Positions 16,540-25,798 of a DNA stretch of 35,596 bases are shown one piece after another; position 1 is the first letter of the stretch; the number at the start of each line of letters is the position of its first letter. The stretch spans positions 1-35,596 of the forward strand of contig CAZPXH010000020.1 in the NCBI GenBank assembly GCA_964591085.1. The letters run 5' to 3'. The translations under genes and the position numbers were made by a program. The stretch comes from CAZPXH01 sp964591085. GTDB taxonomy: Bacteria > Spirochaetota > Spirochaetia > DSM-27196 > CAZPXH01. The notes under the pieces are model-generated. The model worked only from the letters and a program-made list of their open reading frames with translations, searched no databases and had not been told where the DNA came from.

Positions 16540-17313
16540 TCAGATCCGTTCGTACCAATCCAGGATGTGATCAGCAACCTGCTCCCAGCCTGGCTCGCCG
16601 CAGGTGAAGTGGCTCCGTTCATCAAAGACTTTGACATCCACCCGGCTGTTAGGATCCCGATACTTGCCGGCAATCCGCTCCGTGAAGCGTGCGGGGAAGA
16701 GGTTGTCACTGCCCCCGCCAATGAAGAGCAGCGGGGCATGCGGGCTCCGGAAGTCCACCTTGGCAAAGGAATTCAGGATCAGGTCCCGGTTCACCTTGAA
16801 GCTCTCCGGAACAATGTTCGCCCGGTACGCGGCGTCCCGCTCGCTCTCCGGCAGGGTGTTGAAGAACGCGTTTTCGTACCAGGACTGCGGCCCAAGCCAG
16901 GTCTTTCCGGAAGAGAAGAATCCAAACGATGGAAGGACGGTCTTGAGCGTCTTCATGGGCACCGGGAACACGTTCTTTGGCGGTGCACCGTTGACGCTCA
17001 CCGCAGCGGCCACCTTGCCAGCTTCTGCAAGCTTCATTGCCACCACTCCAGCCATGCTGTGCCCCACCACCAGTGGGCGCTCCGGCAGGGTTTCAAGCAG
17101 CCGCTCAATGTTTTGGTAGACTTCCACAAACCCCGTGTCTCCCAGGGCAGGATCCACCCTGGCCCGGAGGTCCGCCGGGTTTCCGCCGTGCCCCGGGTTT
17201 GCCGGGGTGTGAACGATGTAGCCCCGGCTTTCATAGCGGGCCTTCCACTGTGCCCAGGCGACGTTGTTCACGAAATTGCCGTGTACAAGAACGATGTGCT
17301 TTGCTGTTGCCAT
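16540..17313 (-). CDS. Alpha/beta hydrolase
   Basis: The 257-aa protein has the alpha/beta-hydrolase fold features: HG at 11-12 in HIVLVHGNF (oxyanion region), the nucleophile elbow GHSMAG with Ser86, and a C-terminal catalytic His in DERSHFTCGEPGWEQVADHI. No signal peptide is present. The ATG at 17313 follows AAGGAG at an 11-base distance; a longer in-frame extension to 17355 would add 14 lysine- and arginine-rich residues that lack family similarity. The overall pattern (WAQWKARYESRGYIVHTPANPGHGG) resembles RutD/esterase-like hydrolases of unknown substrate. It is convergent with the AraC regulator gene. Confidence 0.9.
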   Translation of the reverse strand: MATAKHIVLVHGNFVNNVAWAQWKARYESRGYIVHTPANPGHGGNPADLRARVDPALGDTGFVEVYQNIERLLETLPERPLVVGHSMAGVVAMKLAEAGKVAAAVSVNGAPPKNVFPVPMKTLKTVLPSFGFFSSGKTWLGPQSWYENAFFNTLPESERDAAYRANIVPESFKVNRDLILNSFAKVDFRSPHAPLLFIGGGSDNLFPARFTERIAGKYRDPNSRVDVKVFDERSHFTCGEPGWEQVADHILDWYERI

Positions 17314-17351
17314 AACCTTTGCAGCTCCTTTTCTGCGTTTTGCCGGGTCAC

Positions 17352-17900
17352 TCAACCCAACGATGCAAAGGTAGACCCGCCCGCAAAAGCAAGCTTTCGG
17401 CTAGATGACAATGTCTTTCGCGCAGGTGACAAGTGCGGCGGGAAGCTTCCGTCACGGGTGACGGCGGGCGACTCCGGGAATTCATTTGTGTGGGGCGTGG
17501 CTGTAGACCGAATGACGCAAGCGCTTACGGCCTCTACACTTTGAGCGCAATGCCCACAACTGCCTTTGGCCTGAAGCAGTTCGGCCAGATTGCTTCCGCG
17601 TCGCTGGAGTTTGGTGACCTTGGAACTCCCCTGAATCAGTAGACACCTGATAGTCTCGAGAGGAGACGTTCCGCGGGATGTCACAAGGTCAAAGGCGCTC
17701 GCCGCCAAGGCAAACTCGGTGAGATGCTCAAGCTCCTGCTTCTCAAGCACAAGGACCATCGCCTCCAACCTCACGCGGCTGCGTTCAAGGAGTGCGTCCA
17801 GCTCTCTCCAAGGGCGCTGAACTCCAGTTGTGAGCCAAGGAATCGCCAGAATTGCCACAAGCAGGAGGCACACGCGGGCAATTCTCCTACTGAAGGTCAC
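17352..17900 (-). CDS. Doubtful small membrane-anchored protein
   Basis: From a GTG at 17900 this frame encodes 182 residues: an arginine-flanked hydrophobic segment (SRRIARVCLLLVAILAIPWL) that could be a membrane anchor, then a charged helix-forming part (ELDALLERSRVRLEAMVLVLEKQELEHL) and a low-complexity Ser-rich tail. I do not recognise it. Only a weak GGGGAA lies before the start. The anchor-plus-coiled-coil pattern is more protein-like than a random frame, but the tail is not. If it is not a gene, then 17314-18109 is an 800-bp gap holding only the promoter of the transporter operon. Confidence 0.3.
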   Translation of the reverse strand: MTFSRRIARVCLLLVAILAIPWLTTGVQRPWRELDALLERSRVRLEAMVLVLEKQELEHLTEFALAASAFDLVTSRGTSPLETIRCLLIQGSSKVTKLQRRGSNLAELLQAKGSCGHCAQSVEAVSACVIRSTATPHTNEFPESPAVTRDGSFPPHLSPARKTLSSSRKLAFAGGSTFASLG

Positions 17901-18015
17901 GGGTCTTTTCCCCGGGAGTACCGTCTTCTCCGCACCTCCGCAATCCAGAGCTTCGGCTTTCGGTCCGCATACTCGGCGGACCCCATACCGGCCGCACGAA
18001 AAGCAACATTCAACC

Positions 18016-18044
18016 TTTACATTGTCGACACAGTGCAGCAAACT
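18016..18044 (+). promoter_or_regulatory. Candidate promoter of the ABC transporter operon with TTGTCGACA operator
   Basis: TTTACA (18016-18021) and CAAACT (18039-18044) are spaced 17 bp apart, a fair -35 and a weak -10. The spacer begins with TTGTCGACA (18022-18030), which contains the perfect palindrome TGTCGACA and fits the GntR/FadR-type pattern seen also near 30182 and 33188. A repressor bound there would block the promoter. Confidence 0.45.
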
Positions 18045-18109
18045 CTGGGATGGTTCAACTGCCTGTGGGGGCCGTCTGGAATGGCCGCCCGCACCCAAAG
18101 GAGGAAGGC

Positions 18110-19705
18110 ATGAAGCAGATTACGGTCAAGCGGCTGTTGGTGCTTGCACTTGCGCTGTTCGTTTTGCCGGTGGCAATGCTCACCGCAGGAGGTGGAGCGG
18201 AGCCGGCGGATGAGGATCTGGTGACCCTCAACTGGGCGGTATCCACAAGCCCGGATACGCTCTTTGCACCAACCTATTTCAACTCGCCCATTGGCTCGGG
18301 AATCATGGGATTGATCTATGACAATCTCCTGGTCTACACGGGTGACAACGAGCTGGTTGAAAGCCTTGCGGTGTCCTGGGAGGCGACAAGCCCCACCACC
18401 TACCGCTACACACTGCGGGAAGGCGTGCGCTTCTCCGACGGAAGCCCGGTGACGGTAGAAGACGTTGCCTTCTCTTTCACGCTGCACAACAACCCGGATC
18501 TGGGTTCACGGCAGGCCTTCCTCTTTGAGGATGTTGTCTCTGTGACCACCGAGGGCAATGACGTGATCATTGAGCTCTCGGAGCCGGACTCCAGCTGGAA
18601 GTTCATTCCCTCCCACATGGGCGCCTACATTGTGAAGCGCTCTCACGTGGAAGCAAACTTTGACTCCTATGGAACGCCGGAGACCCTCCCGATTGGTTCC
18701 GGTCCCTACATGGTGGAGGAGTTTGTGCCGGACTCTCACGTTCTGTTGGTGCGGAACCCCAACTACTGGGGCGATCCCCCGGAGTTTGACCAGATTCGCT
18801 TCCCCGTAATTCCGGACGATCAGACCCGGCTGCTGGCAATGCGTTCTGGTGACATTGACGGAACCTTCAACGTTCCCTCCGGCGCACTTTCGGAATGGGA
18901 AGCGGCCTCCGAGGTCATCACTGCCACCGCCTTCATCTTCCGTGGCTTGACCATTGATACCGAAGATGCGCCCTTTGATGACATCCACGTTCGCCGGGCT
19001 CTGTACTACGCAACGGATCGTGAGAGCATTGTAGCCGGCCTGTTCCCTGGAACTGCGGTTGCAGCCACCACCCTGGATCCCCCGCAGATGTTTGAAGGTG
19101 TTCTGTCCGACAGCGAGGTTCGGCAGGGATACTCGGACCTGGAAGTGTTTGAGTTCAACCTGGAGCGCGCACGCCAGGAACTTGCAATGTCCTCCGTCCC
19201 GAACGGGTTCTCCATGACCATCAACGTTCCCGACGGTTCTCAGGCGGCTATTGACATCACCCAGGCCGTTCAGGAGACGTGGGGCGAGATTGGAGTTGAT
19301 GTTGAGCTCAACCTGATGCCCGGCGGACCCCGCTTCCAGCTGATCCTGGACCATGGTCCAAGCCTGGGAGTGCAGATTATCGGAAACCTTCCGGACGTTC
19401 CGGATCCGGCAATCCTGCCCTACCAGTACTATCACAGCTCTCAGGCGGCCCGGAACGGGAACAACTCGTCCAAGATTAAGGATGACGAGATTGATGCACT
19501 GCTGGACGCTGCGCTGACCGCAACCGAGCCGGTGGAGTCTGCCCGGTTTGCGCTGGAGGCACAGATTCTGGCGTCAGAGCAGGTGCCCATCATCCCGATT
19601 CTGTGGTCAGACTTCATCTTTGCCGTGCGTGAAGGCTGGTCCATGGACGCAGTCAACGGCTCAAGCGTGTCCAACGGGTTTGTGCGCGCAATCAATACTC
19701 GGTAG
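18110..19705 (+). CDS. ABC transporter substrate-binding protein, family 5 (Opp/Dpp type)
   Basis: The 531-aa exported protein captures the substrate for the adjacent importer. It has a signal peptide (positive MKQITVKR, hydrophobic core, then MLTAGGGAEP), and SBP family 5 features such as YRYTLREGVRFSDGSPVTVEDVAFSF and DIHVRRALYYATDRESIV. The ATG at 18110 is preceded by AGGAGG, and a 20-codon upstream extension is unlikely. Family 5 proteins bind peptides but also oligosaccharides. Here the neighbouring sugar dehydrogenase, mutarotase and sulfatases argue for a sulfated sugar or oligosaccharide rather than a peptide, which is inference. A 26-base hairpin lies behind it. Confidence 0.93.
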   Translation: MKQITVKRLLVLALALFVLPVAMLTAGGGAEPADEDLVTLNWAVSTSPDTLFAPTYFNSPIGSGIMGLIYDNLLVYTGDNELVESLAVSWEATSPTTYRYTLREGVRFSDGSPVTVEDVAFSFTLHNNPDLGSRQAFLFEDVVSVTTEGNDVIIELSEPDSSWKFIPSHMGAYIVKRSHVEANFDSYGTPETLPIGSGPYMVEEFVPDSHVLLVRNPNYWGDPPEFDQIRFPVIPDDQTRLLAMRSGDIDGTFNVPSGALSEWEAASEVITATAFIFRGLTIDTEDAPFDDIHVRRALYYATDRESIVAGLFPGTAVAATTLDPPQMFEGVLSDSEVRQGYSDLEVFEFNLERARQELAMSSVPNGFSMTINVPDGSQAAIDITQAVQETWGEIGVDVELNLMPGGPRFQLILDHGPSLGVQIIGNLPDVPDPAILPYQYYHSSQAARNGNNSSKIKDDEIDALLDAALTATEPVESARFALEAQILASEQVPIIPILWSDFIFAVREGWSMDAVNGSSVSNGFVRAINTR

Positions 19706-19750
19706 CACTGCTGCCTGAGGCGCACTGACAACGATACTTCTTGAACGGTT

Positions 19751-19776
19751 CGCCCTCCTCCCAACGGGGGAGGGCG
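19751..19776 (+). terminator. Intra-operon stem-loop after the binding-protein gene
   Basis: CGCCCTCC pairs with GGAGGGCG, and after a bulged T three more C-G pairs close around AACG. No T run follows, so it is more likely an mRNA-stabilising or attenuating hairpin than a full terminator. This would give more binding protein than permease, as is common in such operons. Confidence 0.55.
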
Positions 19777-19836
19777 CTCTGTTCCTGACGGTATCTGGGC
19801 GTGCTGAGCCTCTGAGCAGGACAGGGACTGTGACGC

Positions 19837-20802
19837 ATGCAAAGTAAAGGACTAACCAGATTCATCCTCCGGCGCCTGGCCATTATGGTGCCGATTGTTT
19901 TGCTGATGACGCTGGCGGTGTTTCTGTTGTCATCACTGGTGCCCGGGGGAGCGGTTGCCGCGCTCCTGGAAGGCCGTCCGACCAGCCAGGCGCAGGTGGA
20001 ATTGCTCACCGCTCGGTATGGTCTGGACCGGCCCCTGCACGAGCAGTATCTGGGCTGGCTGTCAGGAATCTTTCGGGGCGATCTGGGACGCTCATTCCGC
20101 ACCAGTCAGCTGGTGACGGATATGGTGCTGGAGCGGATTGGCATCACCGTGTGGTTGAATGTGGTTGGGCTTGTACTTGCGGTGTCCATTGGAATTCCGC
20201 TGGGGGTGCTTGCGGCGCTCAATCGGGGGAGCCGGCTGGACCGGCTTGTCGTCGGGCTGGGCATCTTTGGGAGCAGTTCCCCGGCGTTCTTTGTCTCTAT
20301 CTTTTTCTTGTGGCTGTTTGCGCAGAACCTTGGGTGGTTCCCGCTCTTTGGCGCGGGCGGCCCGGATCTTGCCAGCCGCCTGTGGCACCTCACGCTCCCC
20401 GGGATTGTTATGGCCATTGCTCCCACTGGCCTGATCATGAAGGTGACCAGAGCGTCCATGCTGGATGAGATTGACCAGGACTACGTGTCATTCGGCCGGG
20501 CCCGAGGGTTGAGCGAGCGCCGGGTAATCATGCGCTATGGACTGCGCAACGCCCTGATTCCCGTCCTTACTGCGGCGGGCCTGGTGTTCGTTGGACTCCT
20601 GACCGGTACCGTGTTTGTGGAGCGGGTCTTTGGGCTTCCCGGGCTGGGCAACATGCTGGTACAGGCGGTGATCACGTCAGACCTGCCGGTGATTCAGGGG
20701 CTCACCCTGATCATTGGAACCTGGATCATTGTTGCCAATCTCCTTGTAGACCTGACCTACGCGCTGGTTGATCCACGGATCACCTTTGACAAGGCCAAGT
20801 AA
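19837..20802 (+). CDS. ABC transporter permease, DppB type
   Basis: The 321-aa integral membrane protein is the first permease of the importer. It starts with a short cytoplasmic tail and the family hallmark ILRRLAIMVPIVLLMTLAVFLL, followed by further hydrophobic segments. The EAA-type cytoplasmic loop reads DYVSFGRARGLSERRVIMRYGLRNAL, and the end has the typical YALVDPRITF. The ATG at 19837 is the first in the conserved alignment. It lies 131 bp after the binding-protein gene and 18 bp before the second permease. Length and motif order are normal. Confidence 0.95.
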   Translation: MQSKGLTRFILRRLAIMVPIVLLMTLAVFLLSSLVPGGAVAALLEGRPTSQAQVELLTARYGLDRPLHEQYLGWLSGIFRGDLGRSFRTSQLVTDMVLERIGITVWLNVVGLVLAVSIGIPLGVLAALNRGSRLDRLVVGLGIFGSSSPAFFVSIFFLWLFAQNLGWFPLFGAGGPDLASRLWHLTLPGIVMAIAPTGLIMKVTRASMLDEIDQDYVSFGRARGLSERRVIMRYGLRNALIPVLTAAGLVFVGLLTGTVFVERVFGLPGLGNMLVQAVITSDLPVIQGLTLIIGTWIIVANLLVDLTYALVDPRITFDKAK

Positions 20803-20820
20803 GACAGAACTGAGGTAGGG

Positions 20821-21678
20821 ATGCTGACGACCGACACCAGGCGAGCCAAGACAGGACTGTGGCGCGGGCAGCGGCCGCCCATCAGCGTGATGATAGCTAT
20901 GGGCTTTGTTGCCATGATTCTCATTGTGGGCTTCTTCGGCGAACCCTTCGCCCGGGAAGCCGCAAGACAGGATCTGACGGCGGTGTCCCAGGCCCCCTCC
21001 GCGGAGCACTGGCTTGGAACAGATCGCTTCGGTCGGGATGTCCTGGCGCGCCTGATCATTGGCACCCGAACGGCATTGCTAGGCCCATTCCTTGTTGCCG
21101 GAAGTGGGTTGATCTTCTCCGCCTTGCTGGGTATCACGGCTGGATACCTGGGCGGGTGGGTAGATCAGCTCATCATGCGCTGGGTTGACTTCATGATTGC
21201 CCTACCCGGACTGCTCGTTACAATTGTGATTGTCAGTGTTGTGGGTGGTGGCTACGGCATTGCCATAGTGGTCCTGTCCATCTTCAACATGCAGGGGGAT
21301 ATCCGCATCATCCGGGGCGCTGCGCTGGAGCAGAAGCCTCTGCCTTACGTGGAGTCCCTCCAGTCGCTCGGCTTCTCCCGCTCCCGGATCATGTTCCGTC
21401 ACATTGCACCAAACGTGCTCCCGCTCCTGGTTGCCGACTTTGCCATTGACTTCTCACTGTCCCTTGTGGCGCTAGCCGGTCTCAGCTTCCTTGGGCTGGG
21501 TTCTCAGCCGGGCTCCGCAGAATGGGGTGCCATGCTTGCGGAGAACCAGAGCATCATTTTTTCCAATGCGGCAGCCACCCTCGGACCAGGATTTGCCATA
21601 GTCCTGCTGGCGGTGGCCGTCCACCTCGTCGGAGACTGGCTGTACGACAGGTACAGCGCGCCGGCCAGGCTGGTCTGA
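20821..21678 (+). CDS. ABC transporter permease, DppC type
   Basis: The 285-aa second permease has the DppC-type N-terminal helix, the HWLGTDRFGRDVLARLIIGTRTAL segment typical of the family, and the EAA loop VESLQSLGFSRSRIMFRHIAPNVLPLL. The C-terminus carries GLSFLGLGSQPGSAEWGAML. The ATG at 20821 follows a GAGGTAGGG sequence. The gene is separated by only 2 bp from the fused ATPase gene, so these are co-translated. It pairs with the upstream DppB-type protein to form the membrane channel. Confidence 0.95.
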   Translation: MLTTDTRRAKTGLWRGQRPPISVMIAMGFVAMILIVGFFGEPFAREAARQDLTAVSQAPSAEHWLGTDRFGRDVLARLIIGTRTALLGPFLVAGSGLIFSALLGITAGYLGGWVDQLIMRWVDFMIALPGLLVTIVIVSVVGGGYGIAIVVLSIFNMQGDIRIIRGAALEQKPLPYVESLQSLGFSRSRIMFRHIAPNVLPLLVADFAIDFSLSLVALAGLSFLGLGSQPGSAEWGAMLAENQSIIFSNAAATLGPGFAIVLLAVAVHLVGDWLYDRYSAPARLV

Positions 21679-21680
21679 CC

Positions 21681-23513
21681 ATGGTGCATCCGGCAGAACC
21701 CCTGCTGAGCGTAGAGTCCCTGACTGTGATACACCGCACGCCACTGGGTGACAATTCCATCCTGACCGATATCTCGGTGTCCCTGAACAAGGGCGAGTCC
21801 ATTGCTCTTGTAGGCGAATCAGGAAGCGGAAAGTCCATGCTTAGCAAGGCGATTGTTGGTCTGCTGCCACCTGGTGTGCTGGCAACCACGGGTTCCATCC
21901 GCTACAAGGGCACGGACATTCAGACGCTGGACCGCAGGCAGCGTGCGGGTTTCCGCGGCGGAAAGATCACCCTGCTGTTCCAGGATCCCTTCACCACGCT
22001 CAATCCCCTGCTCCGTTCAGGAGACCACATCATTGAAGGTCTGGAGCTGTCCGCAGGCAGAAAGCTGGGAAGTGCAGAAGCCCGTGCAGAGGCAATCCGG
22101 CGCCTTGCAGAGGTGCAGATCACCGATGAGCGGGTTGTTGACCGTTATCCCTTCCAGCTTTCCGGAGGTATGCGCCAGCGTGTTGCGCTGGCGGCGGCCC
22201 TGGCGCGTGATCCGGAACTGCTCATTGCGGATGAGCCGTCTACCGCACTGGACGTCACTACCCAGGCGGAGATCCTGCAGCTCATCAAGGAGACTCAGCG
22301 GGCGCGTCAGATGGGGCTGATCTTCATTAGCCATGATCTCCGCGTTGCGTTCTCCGTGTGTGACAGGGTCTACGTCTTGTACGGCGGGTCCATCATGGAA
22401 ACCGGGCCAACCTCCAGTCTGCTAGACACACCCCAGCATCCCTACACCCATGGACTCATGCTGTCGGAGCCAACAGCAACCGGGAGGCAGGCAGACCTGT
22501 ATTCCATTGAGGGCTCCGTCCCCCGCCCGGATGATGTGCGTGACAAGTGTTCCTTTGCGGACCGGTGCCGCTGGGCGCGCCCGGAGTGCAATGCATCCAA
22601 GCCGCCGCTGATGCCGAAAGCCGACAGCGTGCAGACACGATGCATCCGCATTGATTCCATCCACATGGAGATGCAGGAGGAACGCCTGGCGGTAAAGGCA
22701 ATGAGCGAGCCCCGCAGCCTGTCAGAAGCTGTTCCGGTGATTGCGTCGGTACGGGACCTGGAAAAGGTCTTTGATGTGGGCCGAGGTGAGACCGTTGCTG
22801 CTCTGCGCGGCGTGTCATTTGATATTCGCAAGGGCGAGTCTGTCGGTCTTGTTGGAGAATCCGGGTCCGGCAAGACAACGGCTGCCCGCTGTCTGGTTGG
22901 CCTGGAAACGCCGAGCGCGGGTTCCATTTCCCTCTATCCAGACGGGAGTGAAGCACCGATTGGCCCGGGCGACCGAGCCGCACGTCGGTTTGTGCAGATT
23001 GTGTTCCAGGACCCCTATTCCTCCCTGAATCCGCGGCAGAGCGTCGGCTCTGCCCTCTCCGAGCCGCTGCGACTGATGGGCCGGACCCCGGCGGAGGCGC
23101 AGGAGGAGGCGGTACAGTTACTTGAGACCGTGGGCCTGCCCTCTGCCTACATGAGCCGCAGGCCGGATGCGCTTTCCGGTGGCGAGCGCCAGCGCGTTGC
23201 CATTGCCCGGGCGCTTTCGGTGAAGCCGGATCTTCTGGTATGCGATGAGCCGGTTTCCGCGCTGGACGTCTCCGTTCAGGCCCAGGTGCTGAAGCTGTTC
23301 CGGGATCTGCGCGAGCGGTTTGGCGTGAGCCTGCTCTTCATCACCCATGACATGGCGGTGGTCCGGCAGGTGGCGGACTCCGTACACATCCTCTACGAGG
23401 GTCAGGTTGTGGAGTCCGGCCCGGTGGACCAGGTGCTGGACAATCCGCAGGATGACTATACCATTCGGCTTATCGCCTCCATTCCCGGTGAAGGCGAACG
23501 GATCCCAAGCTGA
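21681..23513 (+). CDS. Fused double ABC ATPase (DppD-DppF)
   Basis: The 610-aa protein carries both ATPases of the importer in one chain. The first half has GESGSGKSM, LSGGMRQRVALAAALA and LLIADEPSTALD, followed by the oligopeptide-transporter C-terminal region with CSFADRCRWARPEC. The second half has GESGSGKTT, LSGGERQRVAIARALS and LLVCDEPVSALD. The linker (about residues 320-350) is Met/Glu-rich. The ATG at 21681 lies 2 bp after the permease stop; an in-frame extension of 53 codons upstream would overlap the permease gene and lacks similarity. Such fusions occur in several bacterial groups. Confidence 0.95.
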   Translation: MVHPAEPLLSVESLTVIHRTPLGDNSILTDISVSLNKGESIALVGESGSGKSMLSKAIVGLLPPGVLATTGSIRYKGTDIQTLDRRQRAGFRGGKITLLFQDPFTTLNPLLRSGDHIIEGLELSAGRKLGSAEARAEAIRRLAEVQITDERVVDRYPFQLSGGMRQRVALAAALARDPELLIADEPSTALDVTTQAEILQLIKETQRARQMGLIFISHDLRVAFSVCDRVYVLYGGSIMETGPTSSLLDTPQHPYTHGLMLSEPTATGRQADLYSIEGSVPRPDDVRDKCSFADRCRWARPECNASKPPLMPKADSVQTRCIRIDSIHMEMQEERLAVKAMSEPRSLSEAVPVIASVRDLEKVFDVGRGETVAALRGVSFDIRKGESVGLVGESGSGKTTAARCLVGLETPSAGSISLYPDGSEAPIGPGDRAARRFVQIVFQDPYSSLNPRQSVGSALSEPLRLMGRTPAEAQEEAVQLLETVGLPSAYMSRRPDALSGGERQRVAIARALSVKPDLLVCDEPVSALDVSVQAQVLKLFRDLRERFGVSLLFITHDMAVVRQVADSVHILYEGQVVESGPVDQVLDNPQDDYTIRLIASIPGEGERIPS

Positions 23514-23544
23514 GTTCGGGACAGCCTGCGGGGGTCAGCAAGAG

Positions 23545-24606
23545 GTGAAGGCCTACTTCCTTGACGGTGCCAGGACATTCGTTCGCCGAGAGGTTCCCGC
23601 CCCGGATCCTGGTCCCGGGGAAGCTCTGGTGCGGGTGCAGCGCGCCGGGGTCTGCGGGTCTGATATTGAGTACTACCTGCATTATCGCATTGGGCCCTTT
23701 GTCCCGCGGGCTCCGCTGGTGCTTGGCCATGAGTTTGCCGGAGAGGTCATTGCCCACGGAAAAGGGGTCAACTCGCCGGCACTTGGCAGCCGGGTTGGCA
23801 TAGATCCATCCATACCGTGCAGGCGCTGCCGTTTCTGCCGTGCCGGACGGCACAACCTTTGCCAGCAACTCCGCTTTATTGGTACCGCGGCCACCTATCC
23901 CCACATTGGGGGCGGATTTGGTGAGTACGTCGCGCTCCCGGCAGAGAACTGCCATCTCATCCCTGACCCTGTCTCATGGGCGGAAGGCACGTGCCTGGAA
24001 CCCCTGGCCGTGGCCGTTCACGCGGCTTCCCGCCCACAGCGCCTCTCCGGGCTGCGAGTACTGATTGCCGGCGGTGGAACCATTGGCCAGTTTCTGGCGC
24101 TCACCGCGCGCGCATTTGGCGCGGTGACCGTGGCGGTCAGTGACCCGCAAGCGGCGCGGCGTGACTTTGCGCTGGCTCAGGGCGCTGACTACGCGCTTGA
24201 TCCAGGAGATCCTGAGGGCATGGCTGAAGTCACGGAGAGCGCCGGGCCATTCCACGTTCTCTTTGAGGCCTCCGGAGCGCCGGCGTCCGTGGCCCAGGCC
24301 CTGGATCTGGTTGACCGCGGGGGCACCGTAGTGCAGGTGGGGAGCATTCCCAGCCCCGTAGAGCTTCCGGTCAACCGGATCATGACGCAGGAGCTGACAG
24401 TGATGGGATCCTTCCGATACGCGGACGTGTTCCCCGCAACAATGCAGTTGATTGCCAGCAGAAGAGTAGACGTACGGCCGCTCGTGACCGGGACCTATCC
24501 GTTTGCGGAGATTCCCCAGGCGCTGGCAACTGCAGCTGAGCGTTCCCACCACATCAAGGTGCAGATAGCGGTATCAGACGCCGAGGCTGCCGAGGCAGCG
24601 GTGTGA
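23545..24606 (+). CDS. Zinc-dependent sugar/polyol dehydrogenase, L-idonate 5-dehydrogenase-like
   Basis: The 353-aa medium-chain dehydrogenase has catalytic zinc ligands C37 (GVCGSDIEYY) and H62-E63 (VLGHEFAGEV). The structural zinc site is C92, C95, C98 and C106, and a GGGTIGQ NAD-binding loop follows. The segment CGSDIEYYLHYRIG and the later FIGTAATYPHIGGGF resemble L-idonate 5-dehydrogenase (IdnD) more than threonine dehydrogenase. The start is GTG at 23545, chosen because it falls where family members begin; its ribosome binding site is weak. In the proposed pathway it would oxidise a hydroxyl of a keto-deoxy acid or of the sugar itself. The exact substrate cannot be read from sequence. 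Confidence 0.9.
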   Translation: MKAYFLDGARTFVRREVPAPDPGPGEALVRVQRAGVCGSDIEYYLHYRIGPFVPRAPLVLGHEFAGEVIAHGKGVNSPALGSRVGIDPSIPCRRCRFCRAGRHNLCQQLRFIGTAATYPHIGGGFGEYVALPAENCHLIPDPVSWAEGTCLEPLAVAVHAASRPQRLSGLRVLIAGGGTIGQFLALTARAFGAVTVAVSDPQAARRDFALAQGADYALDPGDPEGMAEVTESAGPFHVLFEASGAPASVAQALDLVDRGGTVVQVGSIPSPVELPVNRIMTQELTVMGSFRYADVFPATMQLIASRRVDVRPLVTGTYPFAEIPQALATAAERSHHIKVQIAVSDAEAAEAAV

Positions 24607-24629
24607 GTGGAAACGAGGGAGGACGGCAG

Positions 24630-24959
24630 ATGGTCCGTGTAGGCATGGTGATTGGCATTCGCCCGGAGCGCCTTGGCGAGTATCGAGATTTGCACGCAGA
24701 CAACCATCCGGGCGTTCGGGATTTGCTTGCTGCAGCCGGAATCAGGAACTTTTCCATCTTCCTGGTAGAGATGCCGGACGCCCAACACTACCTCTTTGGC
24801 TACTACGAGTATACAGGGTCCGACTACCAGGCGGACATGGAGCGCTTGTCCGGGGAACCGCGCAATCAGCAGTGGATAGCAATGACGGCACCCATGCAGA
24901 TACCGCTACCGGGGGAGTCTGAGTGGCGGCACCTGGAACAGGTGTACTACAACCCGTAG
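24630..24959 (+). CDS. L-rhamnose/L-fucose-type mutarotase (RhaM, COG3254)
   Basis: The 109-aa protein matches the small aldose mutarotase family: VGMVIGIRPERLGEYRDLH, then NHPGVRDLLAAAGIRNFSIF, YLFGYYEY, and a late WRHLEQVYY. The family interconverts alpha and beta anomers of deoxy-sugars and accompanies rhamnose or fucose pathways. The ATG at 24630 follows GGGAGG with a seven-base spacer; a GTG at 24603 overlapping the previous stop is less likely. It is the last gene of the transporter operon and overlaps the lactonase gene tail-to-tail by 13 bp. Confidence 0.92.
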   Translation: MVRVGMVIGIRPERLGEYRDLHADNHPGVRDLLAAAGIRNFSIFLVEMPDAQHYLFGYYEYTGSDYQADMERLSGEPRNQQWIAMTAPMQIPLPGESEWRHLEQVYYNP

Positions 24960-25798
24960 AAGCGGGCACAAGTCCCGCCCAGAACCATGTCCCGCTCTGA
25001 GCTGCTGAGGCTTCCGGCCCAGTTGATGACCACGGACATGACCTGTTGGTAGCTTCCGGCGAGGGTACAGACCGGCCAGTCCGAGCCGATCATGAGACGC
25101 TCCGGCCCAAAACACTCCAGGCAGATGTCCAGGTAAGGCGTGAGGTCTTCTGCCCCCCAGGAGGTCCAGGACGCTTCCGTGACCATACCGGACAGCTTGC
25201 ACCATACGTTCGGGCGCCGTGAGAGCTCCCGCATTCCCGCTTCCCAGGGCTCGCGCTCACCACTCCGGATGGCCGGCTTGGCAATATGGTCAATCACAAA
25301 GGGTTGGTGCGGGTAGTGGTCCACCAGACGGAGCGCCGGGTCCAGATGTGGTGGCCTAAGGAGGAGGTCATAGGTGAGCTTGAAGCGCGCCAGCTCTCCC
25401 ACCGCCCGAAGGTGTGTGGGACTGACGGCGTAGTCCGGATCCGGCATGTCGTGGATCAGTTCCCTGACACCCTTGAGGCGGGGATTGTCCGCGTAGCGTT
25501 CCAGCCGGCTCGGCAGATCCGCATGGGTGAAGTCCACCCAGCCCACAACTCCCAGGATCCAGCTGTGCACCCGCGCCAGCGCCAGCAGGTACTCCGTTTC
25601 CGTCTCCATCTGGCGCGCCTGAACTGCAACACTTCCAGTGAAGCCAATCGCGTCCAACTGAGGCCGGAGCTCTGAGGGTCCATAGTCCCTTTTCAGGGTC
25701 TGCATTTCTGGCCCCATCCACACATAGTCCGTGGGGTTGTAGCCCCAGAAGTGCTGATGTGCATCAATCCGCAGCACCGTGGATTTCCCTTCACTCAT
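24947..25798 (-). CDS. Amidohydrolase-family sugar lactonase (L-fuconolactonase-like, COG3618)
   Basis: The 283-aa protein has the amidohydrolase metal motif IDAHQHFW (H14, H16), the FVIDHIAKP strand, WCKLSGM and the C-terminal LMIGSDWPVC. This is the pattern of COG3618, which includes L-fuconolactonase and L-rhamnono-gamma-lactonase. It would hydrolyse the lactone made by the neighbouring aldo/keto reductase. Its ATG at 25798 overlaps the reductase stop as ATGA, so the two steps are co-translated. A 29-residue in-frame extension upstream lies inside the reductase gene and is rejected. The exact sugar is inferred from the mutarotase and reductase. Confidence 0.9.
   Translation of the reverse strand: MSEGKSTVLRIDAHQHFWGYNPTDYVWMGPEMQTLKRDYGPSELRPQLDAIGFTGSVAVQARQMETETEYLLALARVHSWILGVVGWVDFTHADLPSRLERYADNPRLKGVRELIHDMPDPDYAVSPTHLRAVGELARFKLTYDLLLRPPHLDPALRLVDHYPHQPFVIDHIAKPAIRSGEREPWEAGMRELSRRPNVWCKLSGMVTEASWTSWGAEDLTPYLDICLECFGPERLMIGSDWPVCTLAGSYQQVMSVVINWAGSLSSSERDMVLGGTCARFYGL

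Noticed and set aside
18506..19435. 309-codon minus-strand open frame
   Set aside because: Antisense to the ABC binding protein, which has signal peptide and family motifs; no independent evidence for coding.
23347..23544. Upstream extension of the zinc dehydrogenase
   Set aside because: It would overlap the double ATPase by about 170 bp and its residues are Trp/Arg-rich without similarity to the family N-terminus; the GTG at 23545 fits better.
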